8,033 nucleotides of DNA from NCBI GenBank assembly GCA_001799225.1, contig MGTA01000066.1, positions 7,267-15,299 of the forward strand, given 5' to 3'. Of the stretch, positions 1 to 7,056 are shown one piece after another (positions within the stretch are counted from its first letter, which is position 1; each line of letters begins with the position of its first letter). The position numbers and the translations under genes are program-made. The notes beneath the pieces are model-generated. The model was not told the origin of the DNA and did no database searches. It saw only the letters and a list, made by a program, of their open reading frames with translations. This DNA comes from Deltaproteobacteria bacterium RIFOXYD12_FULL_50_9 (GTDB lineage: Bacteria; Desulfobacterota; Desulfobulbia; Desulfobulbales; CALZHT01).

Positions 1-563
1 AGGGCAAACCCGACCCCGCCGATAATCGAGCCCAGGTTGAAAAATGTTGAGGCCATGGCCGGCACAAAAAACCGCCCCTTGGTGTTCAGAATCCCCATGA
101 CCACAGCCGCGACAGAAATAAACACGAGAAATGGGAACATGATTACGGTCAGCTGCCTGGTCAGCTCGACCTTATTGGCAATCCCGACAAAATGGGGGGC
201 AAGGAGCAGAATCAGGGACTCAGCCTGCCACATGCCGATCAGGGTGACCAGACTGAGCAGCACGGCCATGACAGTCAAGACATTGCTGGCCAGACGCCAG
301 GTAGCCTCCTTGCCTCTATTGGCGTCGTAGTCGGAAAAAACCGTTACAAAGGCAGTGCTGAGCGCGCCTTCGGCGAACAGGTCCCGCAACAGATTGGGGA
401 TGCGAAAAGCGACCACGAAAGAGTCGTAGGCAAAACCGGCGCCGAACAGACCGGCAAACACCTGTTCGCGGATAAGACCAAGCACGCGGCTGCACATGAC
501 GGCGGCGCTGACCGTGCCGGCCGACCTGGCTATTTTTCCTGTATCTTCAGCTGGTTTCTTCAT
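1..563 (-). CDS. murJ: Lipid II flippase MurJ (MviN family), N-terminal part, runs off the window
   Basis: MurJ is an inner-membrane protein of the MOP exporter superfamily that flips the peptidoglycan precursor lipid II to the periplasmic face. I read 187 codons from an ATG at 563; the 3' two thirds lie outside the window. The translation carries the family hallmark SRVLGLIRE (residues 25-33), then GAGFAYDSFVVAFRIPNLLR and FAEGALSTAFV. Against E. coli MurJ from memory, R26, R32, D47 and R60 match the conserved charged residues R18, R24, D39 and R52 with a constant offset of 8. Hydrophobic helices are visible near residues 93-110, 115-125, 139-158 and 169-187. The reading frame upstream of 563 has no other ATG for at least 80 bases, and a weak AGGT Shine-Dalgarno lies 4 bases before the start. 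It is divergent from the EF-G-like gene. It is cut only by the window edge, with no sign of decay. Confidence 0.95.
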   Translation of the reverse strand, partial: MKKPAEDTGKIARSAGTVSAAVMCSRVLGLIREQVFAGLFGAGFAYDSFVVAFRIPNLLRDLFAEGALSTAFVTVFSDYDANRGKEATWRLASNVLTVMAVLLSLVTLIGMWQAESLILLLAPHFVGIANKVELTRQLTVIMFPFLVFISVAAVVMGILNTKGRFFVPAMASTFFNLGSIIGGVGFA

Positions 564-596
564 GAGACCTGTAAGGTGTTTTGCTAAAATAGTTGC

Positions 597-626
597 TTGA
601 CTTTGCCGTAATTTTCCGAATACTAT
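597..626 (+). promoter_or_regulatory. Possible sigma70-type promoter for the EF-G-like gene, in the divergent intergenic region
   Basis: The 227-bp stretch between divergent murJ and the EF-G-like gene (564-790) must hold promoters for both. On the + strand TTGACT (597-602, 5 of 6 to the -35 consensus) is followed after 18 bp by TACTAT (621-626, 4 of 6 to the -10 consensus). This would give a leader of about 155 bases. On the opposite strand the complement of 622-627 reads TATAGT, a good -10 for murJ, but it lacks a good -35. The two candidate -10 boxes overlap almost completely. I saw no further clear structure or gene in this stretch. Motif matching by eye only; weak support. Confidence 0.25.
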
Positions 627-780
627 ACGATCCTTTGTTGCCTTAAAGCGCTGCCCGTCAAAAGAAGATAAAATTTAGCCGCCAATAGTCGGCCGGAATA
701 GAGACAATCAGCACCATACCAGATTTTTCGCAGGGGGATCCAACAGTTTTTTTACTGCTTCAAAATATCGACTATAGAAC

Positions 781-787
781 GGAGGGG
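781..787 (+). promoter_or_regulatory. Shine-Dalgarno site of the EF-G-like gene
   Basis: GGAGGGG ends 3 bases before the ATG at 791, and its GGAGG core sits 5 bases upstream. This strong site fixes the start of the EF-G-like gene. No earlier in-frame start with a comparable site was noticed. Confidence 0.75.
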
Positions 788-790
788 TTC

Positions 791-2851
791 ATGCAAGACA
801 CAGCAACGGTTCGGAATGTAGCATTATTCGGTCACGGCAAATGCGGCAAAACTTCCCTGGCAGAGGCTCTGTTATTTACTGCCGGAAAAACCACCCGTCT
901 TGGTAAAGTGGATGACGGCAGCTCCAGCATGGATTTCGAGCCCGAAGAACTCAAAAGAAAGGTCTCCATCTCCTCTGCCTTCAACCAGTTTACCTGGAAA
1001 AAACACTCTGTATTTCTCATCGATACCCCTGGTGACGACAACTTTATCAACGACACCATCTTCACGGCCAAAATCGCTGAGTGCGCTATCTTCGTGGTTG
1101 AGGCGAATATGGGCATCAAGTTCCAGACAGAAAAAATCGCCGGCTTCGTGGCCGACCAGCACCTGCCGACCATCCTCTTCATCAACAAGATGGACAGAGA
1201 CCGGGCAGACTTTGACACTGTTTTAGCCGAAATCAAAAAGTCTCTGCCCTTCAAACCTGTAGTCCTCTATTTGCCGATAGGCGCCGAAGCCGGCTTCAAG
1301 GGCGTAGTTGACATCATCCGCAACAAGGCCCTCCTGTTTGATAAAAGCGGCAAGATCAAGGAGGCCGATGTTCCAGCCGATCTCGCAGACGCCGTTGCCG
1401 CCGGCCGGGAGACCTTGATGGAAACGGTCGCCGAGACTGACGACCAACTGATTGAAAAATTTCTGGAGGAGGGAGAACTCGGAGATGAAGACCTCAGGAT
1501 TGGTCTGGCCAAGGGCACAAAGGCCGGGCTCATCCATCCGGTCTGTATCGGCTCTGCCTTTGAAAATCTCGGCACCGAGGTCCTGCTCAACACGATCAAC
1601 GACCTGATGCCTTGCCCGGCAGACCGTCCAGCCCGACTCGGCACAGACCCAAAAACCAAGAAACAGATCGAAAGAAGACCCCTGGCCGGTGAACCATTCT
1701 CAGCCCTGGTCTTTAAAACAATGGCCGACCCCTATGCCGGCCGACTGACCATCTTCAAGGTTATTTCAGGCACCCTTACCTCTGACACCTTTTATAATCC
1801 CGGCAAAGACGTCATGGAAAAATTCGGTCAGGTCCTGATTCTGGAGGGGAAAGGCAACAAACCCACCCAAGAACTTTTTCCCGGCATGATCGGCGCGGTC
1901 AGCAAGCTCAAGGAGACCGTTACCGGCGATACACTCTGCGCCAAAGAGGCTCCGATTCTCTTCGAACTGCCTCTCCCCATCAATCCGGTGATGTCTTTTG
2001 CGGTCAGTACCACCAAGAAGGATGAGGAGGACAAGCTCTTTTCCTCAATCACCAAAATGCTGGAAGAAGATCCAACCTTAAGGCTGTCCAGAGAGCCCCA
2101 GACCAGAGAGATTCTGCTTTCAGGGGTCGGCCAGGTCCACCTTGAGGTGATCAGCGAAAAGATCAAACGCAAATTCGGCGTCGAGATGAGCCTGCGGTCA
2201 CCCAAGGTTCCTTATATGGAGACCATCAAGGGCAAGGCCCGGGTCCAGGGCAAACACAAAAAACAGTCGGGTGGCCGTGGTCAGTTCGCCGACTCCTGGG
2301 TCGAGATAGAGCCCATGCCGCGCGGCGGCGGTTTTGTCTTCGAGGATAAAATCGTCGGCGGCGCCATCCCCCGCCAGTACATTCCGGCAGTTGAAAAAGG
2401 CATTATCGAGGCTATGACGAATGGCCCGCTCGCCGGATATCCGACCGTTGACTTCAAGGTCTCATTGGTAGACGGCTCGTACCACGATGTTGACTCTTCG
2501 GAAATGGCCTTCAAGATCTCCGGATCGCTGGCCTTCAAGAAAGGGGTAATGGAATCTCAGCCGGTCCTGCTCGAACCGATCATGAACCTGACTATCCGGA
2601 TACCTAAAGACTGTGTCGGAGATGTAATCGGCGACCTTAACGGTCGGCGCGGCAAGGTCATGGGCATGGATTCCGAACCGAAAAACGAGGTAATCACAGC
2701 CCAGGTGCCGATGTCAGAGATCCTCCACTATGCCCCGGACCTCACCTCAATCACCGGCGGTCGCGGCACCTTTACCGTCGGTTTCTCCCATTATGAAGAA
2801 CTGCCCAACCACATGGCTGAAAAAATCATTCAGGAAGCGGCCAAGGAGTAA
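791..2851 (+). CDS. fusA2: EF-G-like ribosomal translocase GTPase (EF-G2 type paralogue)
   Basis: A 686-residue protein with the whole EF-G layout. The G domain (about 8-275) has P-loop GHGKCGKTS at 14-22, G3 DTPGDDNF at 78-85, NKMD at 132-135 and G5 GSAFENLG at 254-261. Domain II follows at about 303-385, then domain III at about 395-470. Domain IV (about 475-595) contains KQSGGRGQF and the translocation-tip motif YHDVDSSEMAFK, with a His as in EF-G His583. Domain V ends in TGGRGTFTVGF. Classical EF-G promotes GTP-driven movement of tRNA and mRNA on the ribosome in the cytoplasm. This one belongs to the divergent EF-G-like branch: the P-loop is not AHIDAGKTT, RGITI of switch I reads RKVSI (S59), and the catalytic His of DTPGH is Asp (D82). 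It stands alone, not in a str operon, so a second EF-G is expected elsewhere. Whether it is a general translocase or a special or stress factor cannot be told. It ends at a strong terminator. Confidence 0.93.
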   Translation: MQDTATVRNVALFGHGKCGKTSLAEALLFTAGKTTRLGKVDDGSSSMDFEPEELKRKVSISSAFNQFTWKKHSVFLIDTPGDDNFINDTIFTAKIAECAIFVVEANMGIKFQTEKIAGFVADQHLPTILFINKMDRDRADFDTVLAEIKKSLPFKPVVLYLPIGAEAGFKGVVDIIRNKALLFDKSGKIKEADVPADLADAVAAGRETLMETVAETDDQLIEKFLEEGELGDEDLRIGLAKGTKAGLIHPVCIGSAFENLGTEVLLNTINDLMPCPADRPARLGTDPKTKKQIERRPLAGEPFSALVFKTMADPYAGRLTIFKVISGTLTSDTFYNPGKDVMEKFGQVLILEGKGNKPTQELFPGMIGAVSKLKETVTGDTLCAKEAPILFELPLPINPVMSFAVSTTKKDEEDKLFSSITKMLEEDPTLRLSREPQTREILLSGVGQVHLEVISEKIKRKFGVEMSLRSPKVPYMETIKGKARVQGKHKKQSGGRGQFADSWVEIEPMPRGGGFVFEDKIVGGAIPRQYIPAVEKGIIEAMTNGPLAGYPTVDFKVSLVDGSYHDVDSSEMAFKISGSLAFKKGVMESQPVLLEPIMNLTIRIPKDCVGDVIGDLNGRRGKVMGMDSEPKNEVITAQVPMSEILHYAPDLTSITGGRGTFTVGFSHYEELPNHMAEKIIQEAAKE

Positions 2852-2881
2852 CGACTTACTATTTGAACCCGCCTATGGTTT

Positions 2882-2946
2882 TGTAGGGGCACCCCTGGCG
2901 GGTGCCCTTTTTTTTGCCCAGGGCACCCGCAAGAGGTGCCCCTACA
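2882..2946. repeat. 65-bp GC-rich palindromic (REP-like) repeat between convergent genes
   Basis: The outer arms TGTAGGGGCACC (2882-2893) and GGTGCCCCTACA (2935-2946) are perfect 12-bp inverted copies. The inner arms GCGGGTGCCC (2898-2907) and GGGCACCCGC (2921-2930) are perfect 10-bp copies. They flank a loop with eight T and are separated from the outer arms by mismatched CCTG/AAGA. Each half can also fold on its own, because GGGCACC and GGGTGCCC occur in both. The sequence style (GTAGGGGC...GCCCCTAC) resembles dispersed intergenic palindromes seen in many environmental bacterial genomes, but there is only one copy in this window. The right end overlaps the last codons and the stop (2942-2944) of the leftward kinase gene. 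Confidence 0.8.
2887..2915 (+). terminator. Rho-independent terminator of the EF-G-like gene, formed by the left half of the repeat
   Basis: GGGCACCC (2887-2894), a 5-base loop CTGGC, then GGGTGCCC (2900-2907) gives a perfect 8-bp GC-rich stem. It is followed directly by eight T (2908-2915). It lies 35 bases after the EF-G-like stop codon. On the opposite strand the T run reads as A, so the same element has no U-tract for the leftward operon. Confidence 0.88.
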
Positions 2947-5191
2947 GGGAATTATGCAGCATCTCGTACAAGATCCGGCTCAACTGTTCCGTGTCAAACG
3001 GTTTGGAAACTACCCCGCTGAAACCATACTGCCGGTATTCAGCCATGACCGGATCATTAGAATATCCACTCGAAACAATGGCTTTGACAGACGGGTCGAT
3101 TTCAAGCAGTTTGGTAATCGCCTCTTTCCCTCCCATCCCACCGGGAATAGTTAAATCCATAATCACCGCACAATAGGGAGTGCCGGCCCTGATCGCTTTT
3201 TCATACATCTCGACAGCCTCTGCTCCGTCACTGGCAAAACCGCTCTCATACCCCAGATAGCTGAGCATGGCATCCAAAACCTCTCTGATATGCTCCTCAT
3301 CATCCATAACCAGTACTCTGTTGCCGCCACCTGTCATAAAATGAATCTCCGGGGAGAAATCTTCCTCCTTATCTTCTCTTACCAGAGCCGGCAGATAGAT
3401 TGTAAAGGAAGAACCGACACCAACGGTTGATTCGACAACAAGATGACCATGATGTTTAAGAATAATAGAGTGACAGATTGCCAGTCCCAAGCCGTTTCCA
3501 GTCGCCTTAGTGGTAAAATACGGGTCAAAAATTTTGGCGAGATTCTTTTCCTCAATGCCGGGACCTTGATCGATCAGGGTAATTTTAACATATCTCCCTT
3601 GCCGCAAAGGGAGCGGGTCGTTATCGGCCACAATGATATTCTCCGCCTTGATCGTCAGGGTGCCACCCTCCGGCATGGCCTGCTTTGCATTAATTGTAAT
3701 GTTCTGCAAAACCTGGCTGATCTGACCTTTATCGGCTTCAATCGTGAACAACCCATCCGCCGACTCATAGACGCATTTGACATTGGAGCCACTTAAGACA
3801 AAGCAGGTCGACTCTTCAATTAATCCGGCAACAGCCACAGACTCCTTAATCGGCTCCCCTCCCCTTGAGAAGGTAAGGAGCTGCTTGGTCAAATTCTGGG
3901 CCCGCAAAGAGGCTTTTTTAGCATTTGTAAGGCGACTATAAATCTTTTCATTCGGATCAAGCTGCATCATTGCAAGATCGATATAACCGACGATCCCGGT
4001 CAGCAGGTTGTTAAAATCATGGGCCACCCCTCCGGCCAACACACCTATTGATTCAAGCTTCTGGATTTTTAACAGCTCCTGTTCAATCTTTTTACGTTCG
4101 GAGATATCCCTGACAAAACAGAAATAGTTTCCCAGCCCTTCGATCTCTGTGTAGGTTACGCTGATCTCTACAGTGGTCATTATCCCGTTTTTGGCTTTCT
4201 GTTCCATCTGAATAATCATGGATCCGGCACTCTTTATCCGTTTCCAGATGTCATCCTTGTCGAATTCCGCTTCAAACACCTCAATATCAGTAATTTTCTT
4301 GGTCAGTAGTTCCTCTTTGCTATATCCAACCATTCTGCAGAGAGCCGGATTACTGTCGAAAATACGCCCAGTTGCATCAAAAAGCACAAATCCATCTGTC
4401 GAGGCCTGCAAAATTGTCTGATTGCGGACAAGATGGGCAAGTATCTCCTCATTATTCTTCTTGAGACTACTGCTCATATCGTTAAAGGAACCGATCAGTT
4501 CGCGGAATTCATCATGGCCGCGATACTTAGAGATGTACCCCAGTTCACCAGCTCGAATCCTTCTGGTTGCCTGGATGAGTTCGAAAATAGGTTTAGTAAT
4601 ATTTCTGATGAGATACACAGCAATGATTAAGGAGAGGAAAAATGCAAAAAGTATTGTCAACGCCAGGATTTTTTTTGTCCTGTTGACTTTCTCCGCAGCC
4701 TCCAAAGAGCGCTTACGCAAATTCTCATTCGCCGTAAAAGCCATCTGTTGGGCTTTGGAAATGATTGTATCACCAATATCAGCGGCAATCGCCTGCAGCC
4801 TTTCAACTCTTTGCTGATCGGCTGTTGAAGTGATAAAATAACTGAGCGCCTCGCTGTACTGATTTGTCATATCCTGTAGTTCGTTAATATCTTTGGCGAC
4901 CAGAGGGCGGTGATGACAACTTCCGCAATTCTGCGCTGCAACCCGAAGTTTCAGAACATTATCAACGATGTCATCCATCTCCTTGCCAAACAAGGTGCCG
5001 GTCGTAAAAAGATTTGCCTGAACAGTCTGCACATTGATTATCAACTCCTGCCGGATGATTTCTACCTTGTGCAAGGCCAGCAATGAGTCAAAATTGGCAG
5101 CTGACAGATATACCACCCGCAGGGTGATAAAGACACCTGCAAGGAACAACAGAAATAACGTCAGGAACAAGAGGAGAATTTTCTTCTTCAT
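2942..5191 (-). CDS. Membrane hybrid histidine kinase with periplasmic c-type heme motif (TM-heme domain-TM-HAMP-PAS-HisKA-HATPase-REC)
   Basis: A 749-residue sensor kinase. The N-terminal membrane segment (about 5-29) is followed by a mostly helical periplasmic region (about 30-172) containing C89-G-S-C92-H93-H94, a covalent heme c attachment motif. A second membrane segment (about 173-194) leads to HAMP (about 195-248) and PAS (about 254-365). HisKA follows with phospho-acceptor H391 in GGVAHDFNNLL. The HATPase has an N-box around N501 (QNITINAKQAM), D541 in DQGPGI, FDPYFTTK and GNGLGLA. A C-terminal receiver (about 624-745) has the acidic pair D630/D631, phospho-acceptor D679 and K730, so both phosphorylation modules look intact. 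The kinase lies 19 bases after the PhnD-like gene with only a distant AGGA as Shine-Dalgarno, so it is probably co-transcribed and perhaps translationally coupled. The likely input is redox state or a gas at the heme and/or a ligand-loaded binding protein; this is inference. No output response regulator gene is adjacent. The stop codon lies inside the palindromic repeat. Confidence 0.93.
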   Translation of the reverse strand: MKKKILLLFLTLFLLFLAGVFITLRVVYLSAANFDSLLALHKVEIIRQELIINVQTVQANLFTTGTLFGKEMDDIVDNVLKLRVAAQNCGSCHHRPLVAKDINELQDMTNQYSEALSYFITSTADQQRVERLQAIAADIGDTIISKAQQMAFTANENLRKRSLEAAEKVNRTKKILALTILFAFFLSLIIAVYLIRNITKPIFELIQATRRIRAGELGYISKYRGHDEFRELIGSFNDMSSSLKKNNEEILAHLVRNQTILQASTDGFVLFDATGRIFDSNPALCRMVGYSKEELLTKKITDIEVFEAEFDKDDIWKRIKSAGSMIIQMEQKAKNGIMTTVEISVTYTEIEGLGNYFCFVRDISERKKIEQELLKIQKLESIGVLAGGVAHDFNNLLTGIVGYIDLAMMQLDPNEKIYSRLTNAKKASLRAQNLTKQLLTFSRGGEPIKESVAVAGLIEESTCFVLSGSNVKCVYESADGLFTIEADKGQISQVLQNITINAKQAMPEGGTLTIKAENIIVADNDPLPLRQGRYVKITLIDQGPGIEEKNLAKIFDPYFTTKATGNGLGLAICHSIILKHHGHLVVESTVGVGSSFTIYLPALVREDKEEDFSPEIHFMTGGGNRVLVMDDEEHIREVLDAMLSYLGYESGFASDGAEAVEMYEKAIRAGTPYCAVIMDLTIPGGMGGKEAITKLLEIDPSVKAIVSSGYSNDPVMAEYRQYGFSGVVSKPFDTEQLSRILYEMLHNSL

Positions 5192-5210
5192 CGGTATTGA
5201 TCGTGGTCCT

Positions 5211-6110
5211 TCACGGTTTCTCTACGATCTCGATCATCTTGGCGATGCCATCAAAATCAGAATCACCAGCCTTAACAAACCGAAGCAGTTCGATGTTGTG
5301 CAACACACTCCTGCCGCGCTCCGTGCTGGTCATTTTTTCCAGAATGGCAAGCAGTTTTTGTTTCACTTCGCCGGGGATATCCTTTTTCAGACAAAGGGTT
5401 GTCTCAGGAACCGCGGCAGATTCCGCAATAATTCTCAATTCCGCGCCTATGGTGGGGTCTTTAGTAATCTGCCGGTTATAAACCGTGCTCTTGGCACAGC
5501 CGATATCAGCTTTGCCATCCAAGACCGCAAAAATCGCCGAAGCATGGCTGCCGGAAAAAGAGAACCGGCTGAAATATCTCTCCTTATCCTTGACTCCATT
5601 TTGGCGCAGCCAAACTAGAGGGAAAAGGTATCCTTCCGTAGTCGCCGGATCTACAAAGACAATACTCTTCCCTTGCATCTCCTTTGCCGCTGTAATTCCA
5701 CTATCTTTTCTTGTAAAGAGATAGCCCTGACTAAAGGCATTGTCCTTAAGATTTACTGCCATAGCGACAGGCTCAAGATTTAACTGTTTGAAAGCCATGG
5801 CAGCAGTATAGGAACTTAAAAAAGCTCCGTCGAGCCGCCGGGATTTAAACCGTTTCAACAGCTCCCCGTAACGGCTCATCACCGTCAACCTGACATTTAT
5901 GCCAAGCTCTTTGGAAAGATATTCAGCCAGGATGCGGTAACGCTCAATCTGCTCAAAAATATTATGTTCCGGTTCTACACCTATCAACAATCCTTCTCCA
6001 CTATTGTCGAAAGCAGAGGCGGAAGGCCCGATAACAACCAGAACAAACATGAGGATACATAATATATGCCTGCAGGCGGCGAGGAATACTCGCATTGACT
6101 CCGGCATCAT
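5211..6110 (-). CDS. PhnD/SsuA/transferrin-type periplasmic binding protein (phosphonate-binding-like)
   Basis: A 299-residue secreted binding protein. A signal peptide (hydrophobic core about 16-28, probable cleavage after PSASA near residue 33) is followed by a type II solute-binding fold. Family marks are GVEPEHNIFEQIERYRILAEYL near the N-terminus, the DGAFLSSYTA segment (94-103), FVDPATTEGYLFP (152-164) and GSHASAIFAVLDGKADIG (187-204). The best match is the phosphonate-bd family (PhnD). That family serves ABC importers, but also supplies sensor proteins such as AioX/ArrX and the input domain of TtrS; no permease or ATPase is nearby here. The ATG at 6110 overlaps the TGA of the preceding gene as ATGA, with AGGG 7 bases upstream, which favours this start. 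An internal ATG at 6095 would give a shorter signal peptide but its GGAG is only 3 bases away. The ligand cannot be read from the sequence. The mature part has two Cys (C205, C240). Confidence 0.88.
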   Translation of the reverse strand: MMPESMRVFLAACRHILCILMFVLVVIGPSASAFDNSGEGLLIGVEPEHNIFEQIERYRILAEYLSKELGINVRLTVMSRYGELLKRFKSRRLDGAFLSSYTAAMAFKQLNLEPVAMAVNLKDNAFSQGYLFTRKDSGITAAKEMQGKSIVFVDPATTEGYLFPLVWLRQNGVKDKERYFSRFSFSGSHASAIFAVLDGKADIGCAKSTVYNRQITKDPTIGAELRIIAESAAVPETTLCLKKDIPGEVKQKLLAILEKMTSTERGRSVLHNIELLRFVKAGDSDFDGIAKMIEIVEKP

Positions 6111-7054
6111 TTTATAACCCTGGTGGCTTCGGCAATGAGGTTGATCGGATTAATATCTCCCATACTCCGGGCCTCTTTAAGATTAAAGACAAGTTCAGTA
6201 TTTTTCAGCAGCTCAGGTTTTATATTCTTGGGTTGCTCACCCTGCAGTACTCTGACAACCATTGCCGCTGCTTTCTCGCCCTGTTCCTCAGGGCTCTGAA
6301 AGAGAGTTATGATGAAACCGACTTCCGCCAGATCAGGGAAGATACTAACTACAGTCGGCCTGTTTCCCTTAAAAACCGCCATCACTTCATCAATCCAGGA
6401 ATTTACAATGGCGCTGCCGGTGACGAACAGCGCATCGCCGCCAACCTTGGGATCAATATTTTTAATATCGCGGATACTTTTAACATTGATCTGGGTCAGC
6501 CCTACGCCCTGTTCCTTTGTCAGAGCACGCAACTCATTAACCTGTCTAACAGAGTCCTCCTCTAAGGTGCTGTAGACAACGCTAAGAGTAGCAATTGGTT
6601 TTAGCGTGCGCAGATGCCTGAAAAGGCTTGAAAGATGCACCTTATATCCGCAACCGGTAATCTCAGGGCCTTTGGCATGAATGGCCTCCGGATCGTAGAC
6701 CCCGGCATAAATAATCGGAATTCCGCTATCTTCATTGATAACAGCCAGGGTAGCGGGTGAGCCGTAAGTGACGATAAGATCAACGTCAGCGGCAATAAGT
6801 TTTCGCGCGGCATTGCTTAAGGCAATGGGATCAGGGAAAGGCTTCTGGATGATACTTCTGACTTTTTTCCCGGCCGGCAGCATACTGTTGAGCGTTTTGC
6901 TGAAGGCATCATGCATGACAGTGTAATAGGGGGTATTGCCGGTCATGACAACCCCGATCACTGTTTCCCCTGCTGATGCTACCGTCGGCAAACAACACAG
7001 GCAGGCAAGAGACAGCAGCAGGCTGAAAAATGTTATGTGCTTTGCTCTCTTCAA
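6107..7054 (-). CDS. ABC_sub_bind family periplasmic substrate-binding protein (TrpX-like fold)
   Basis: A 315-residue secreted protein when started at the TTG at 7054. The N-terminus MKRAKHITFF, a Leu-rich core and TVASA|GE form a clean signal peptide with cleavage near residue 28. The mature part has the type I binding-protein pattern of the ABC_sub_bind family (PF04392/COG2984): GVVMTGNTPYY after the signal, DLIVTYGSPATLAV (92-105), IPIIYAGVYDP (112-122), a GDALFVTGSAIVNSWIDEV segment, SPEEQGEKAAAMVVRVLQGE and the closing NLKEARSMGDINP. This family usually pairs with a permease and an ATPase, and some members bind aromatic amino acids; neither partner gene is present. A TTG at 7081 in the same frame would overlap the upstream gene by 25 bases and has no Shine-Dalgarno. 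The 7054 start follows the barrel stop codon by 2 bases. The downstream PhnD-like gene starts at the ATGA overlap, so translation is probably coupled. The ligand is unknown. Confidence 0.85.
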   Translation of the reverse strand: MKRAKHITFFSLLLSLACLCCLPTVASAGETVIGVVMTGNTPYYTVMHDAFSKTLNSMLPAGKKVRSIIQKPFPDPIALSNAARKLIAADVDLIVTYGSPATLAVINEDSGIPIIYAGVYDPEAIHAKGPEITGCGYKVHLSSLFRHLRTLKPIATLSVVYSTLEEDSVRQVNELRALTKEQGVGLTQINVKSIRDIKNIDPKVGGDALFVTGSAIVNSWIDEVMAVFKGNRPTVVSIFPDLAEVGFIITLFQSPEEQGEKAAAMVVRVLQGEQPKNIKPELLKNTELVFNLKEARSMGDINPINLIAEATRVIK

Positions 7055-7056
7055 AA

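Noticed and set aside
192..587. 131-codon rightward open frame opposite murJ
   Set aside because: It is antisense to a clear MurJ coding frame, its protein resembles no family, and it has no convincing Shine-Dalgarno.
747..778. TTTACT-16 bp-TATAGA resembling a promoter just before the EF-G-like gene
   Set aside because: The -10 would sit immediately before the Shine-Dalgarno, so transcription would start within or past the ribosome site; poor consensus.
2882..2946. Bidirectional terminator for both convergent transcripts
   Set aside because: The leftward transcript has A in place of the T run and no U-tract after its hairpin, so only the rightward terminator is supported.
2730..3176. 148-codon rightward open frame across the EF-G-like end, the repeat and the kinase end
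   Set aside because: It starts inside the EF-G-like gene in another frame, reads through the terminator and repeat and then runs antisense to the receiver domain; low-complexity Pro/Ser-rich start.
3443..5724. Several rightward open frames (e.g. 3443-3796, 4422-4817, 5034-5618) opposite the kinase and PhnD-like genes
   Set aside because: All are shadows of strong leftward coding frames with intact motifs; none shows its own domain or start signal.
6960..7010. Lipoprotein signal in the ABC_sub_bind protein (LSLAC, CLCC)
   Set aside because: The -3 and -2 positions do not fit the lipobox, and a standard signal peptidase I site TVASA|GE follows.
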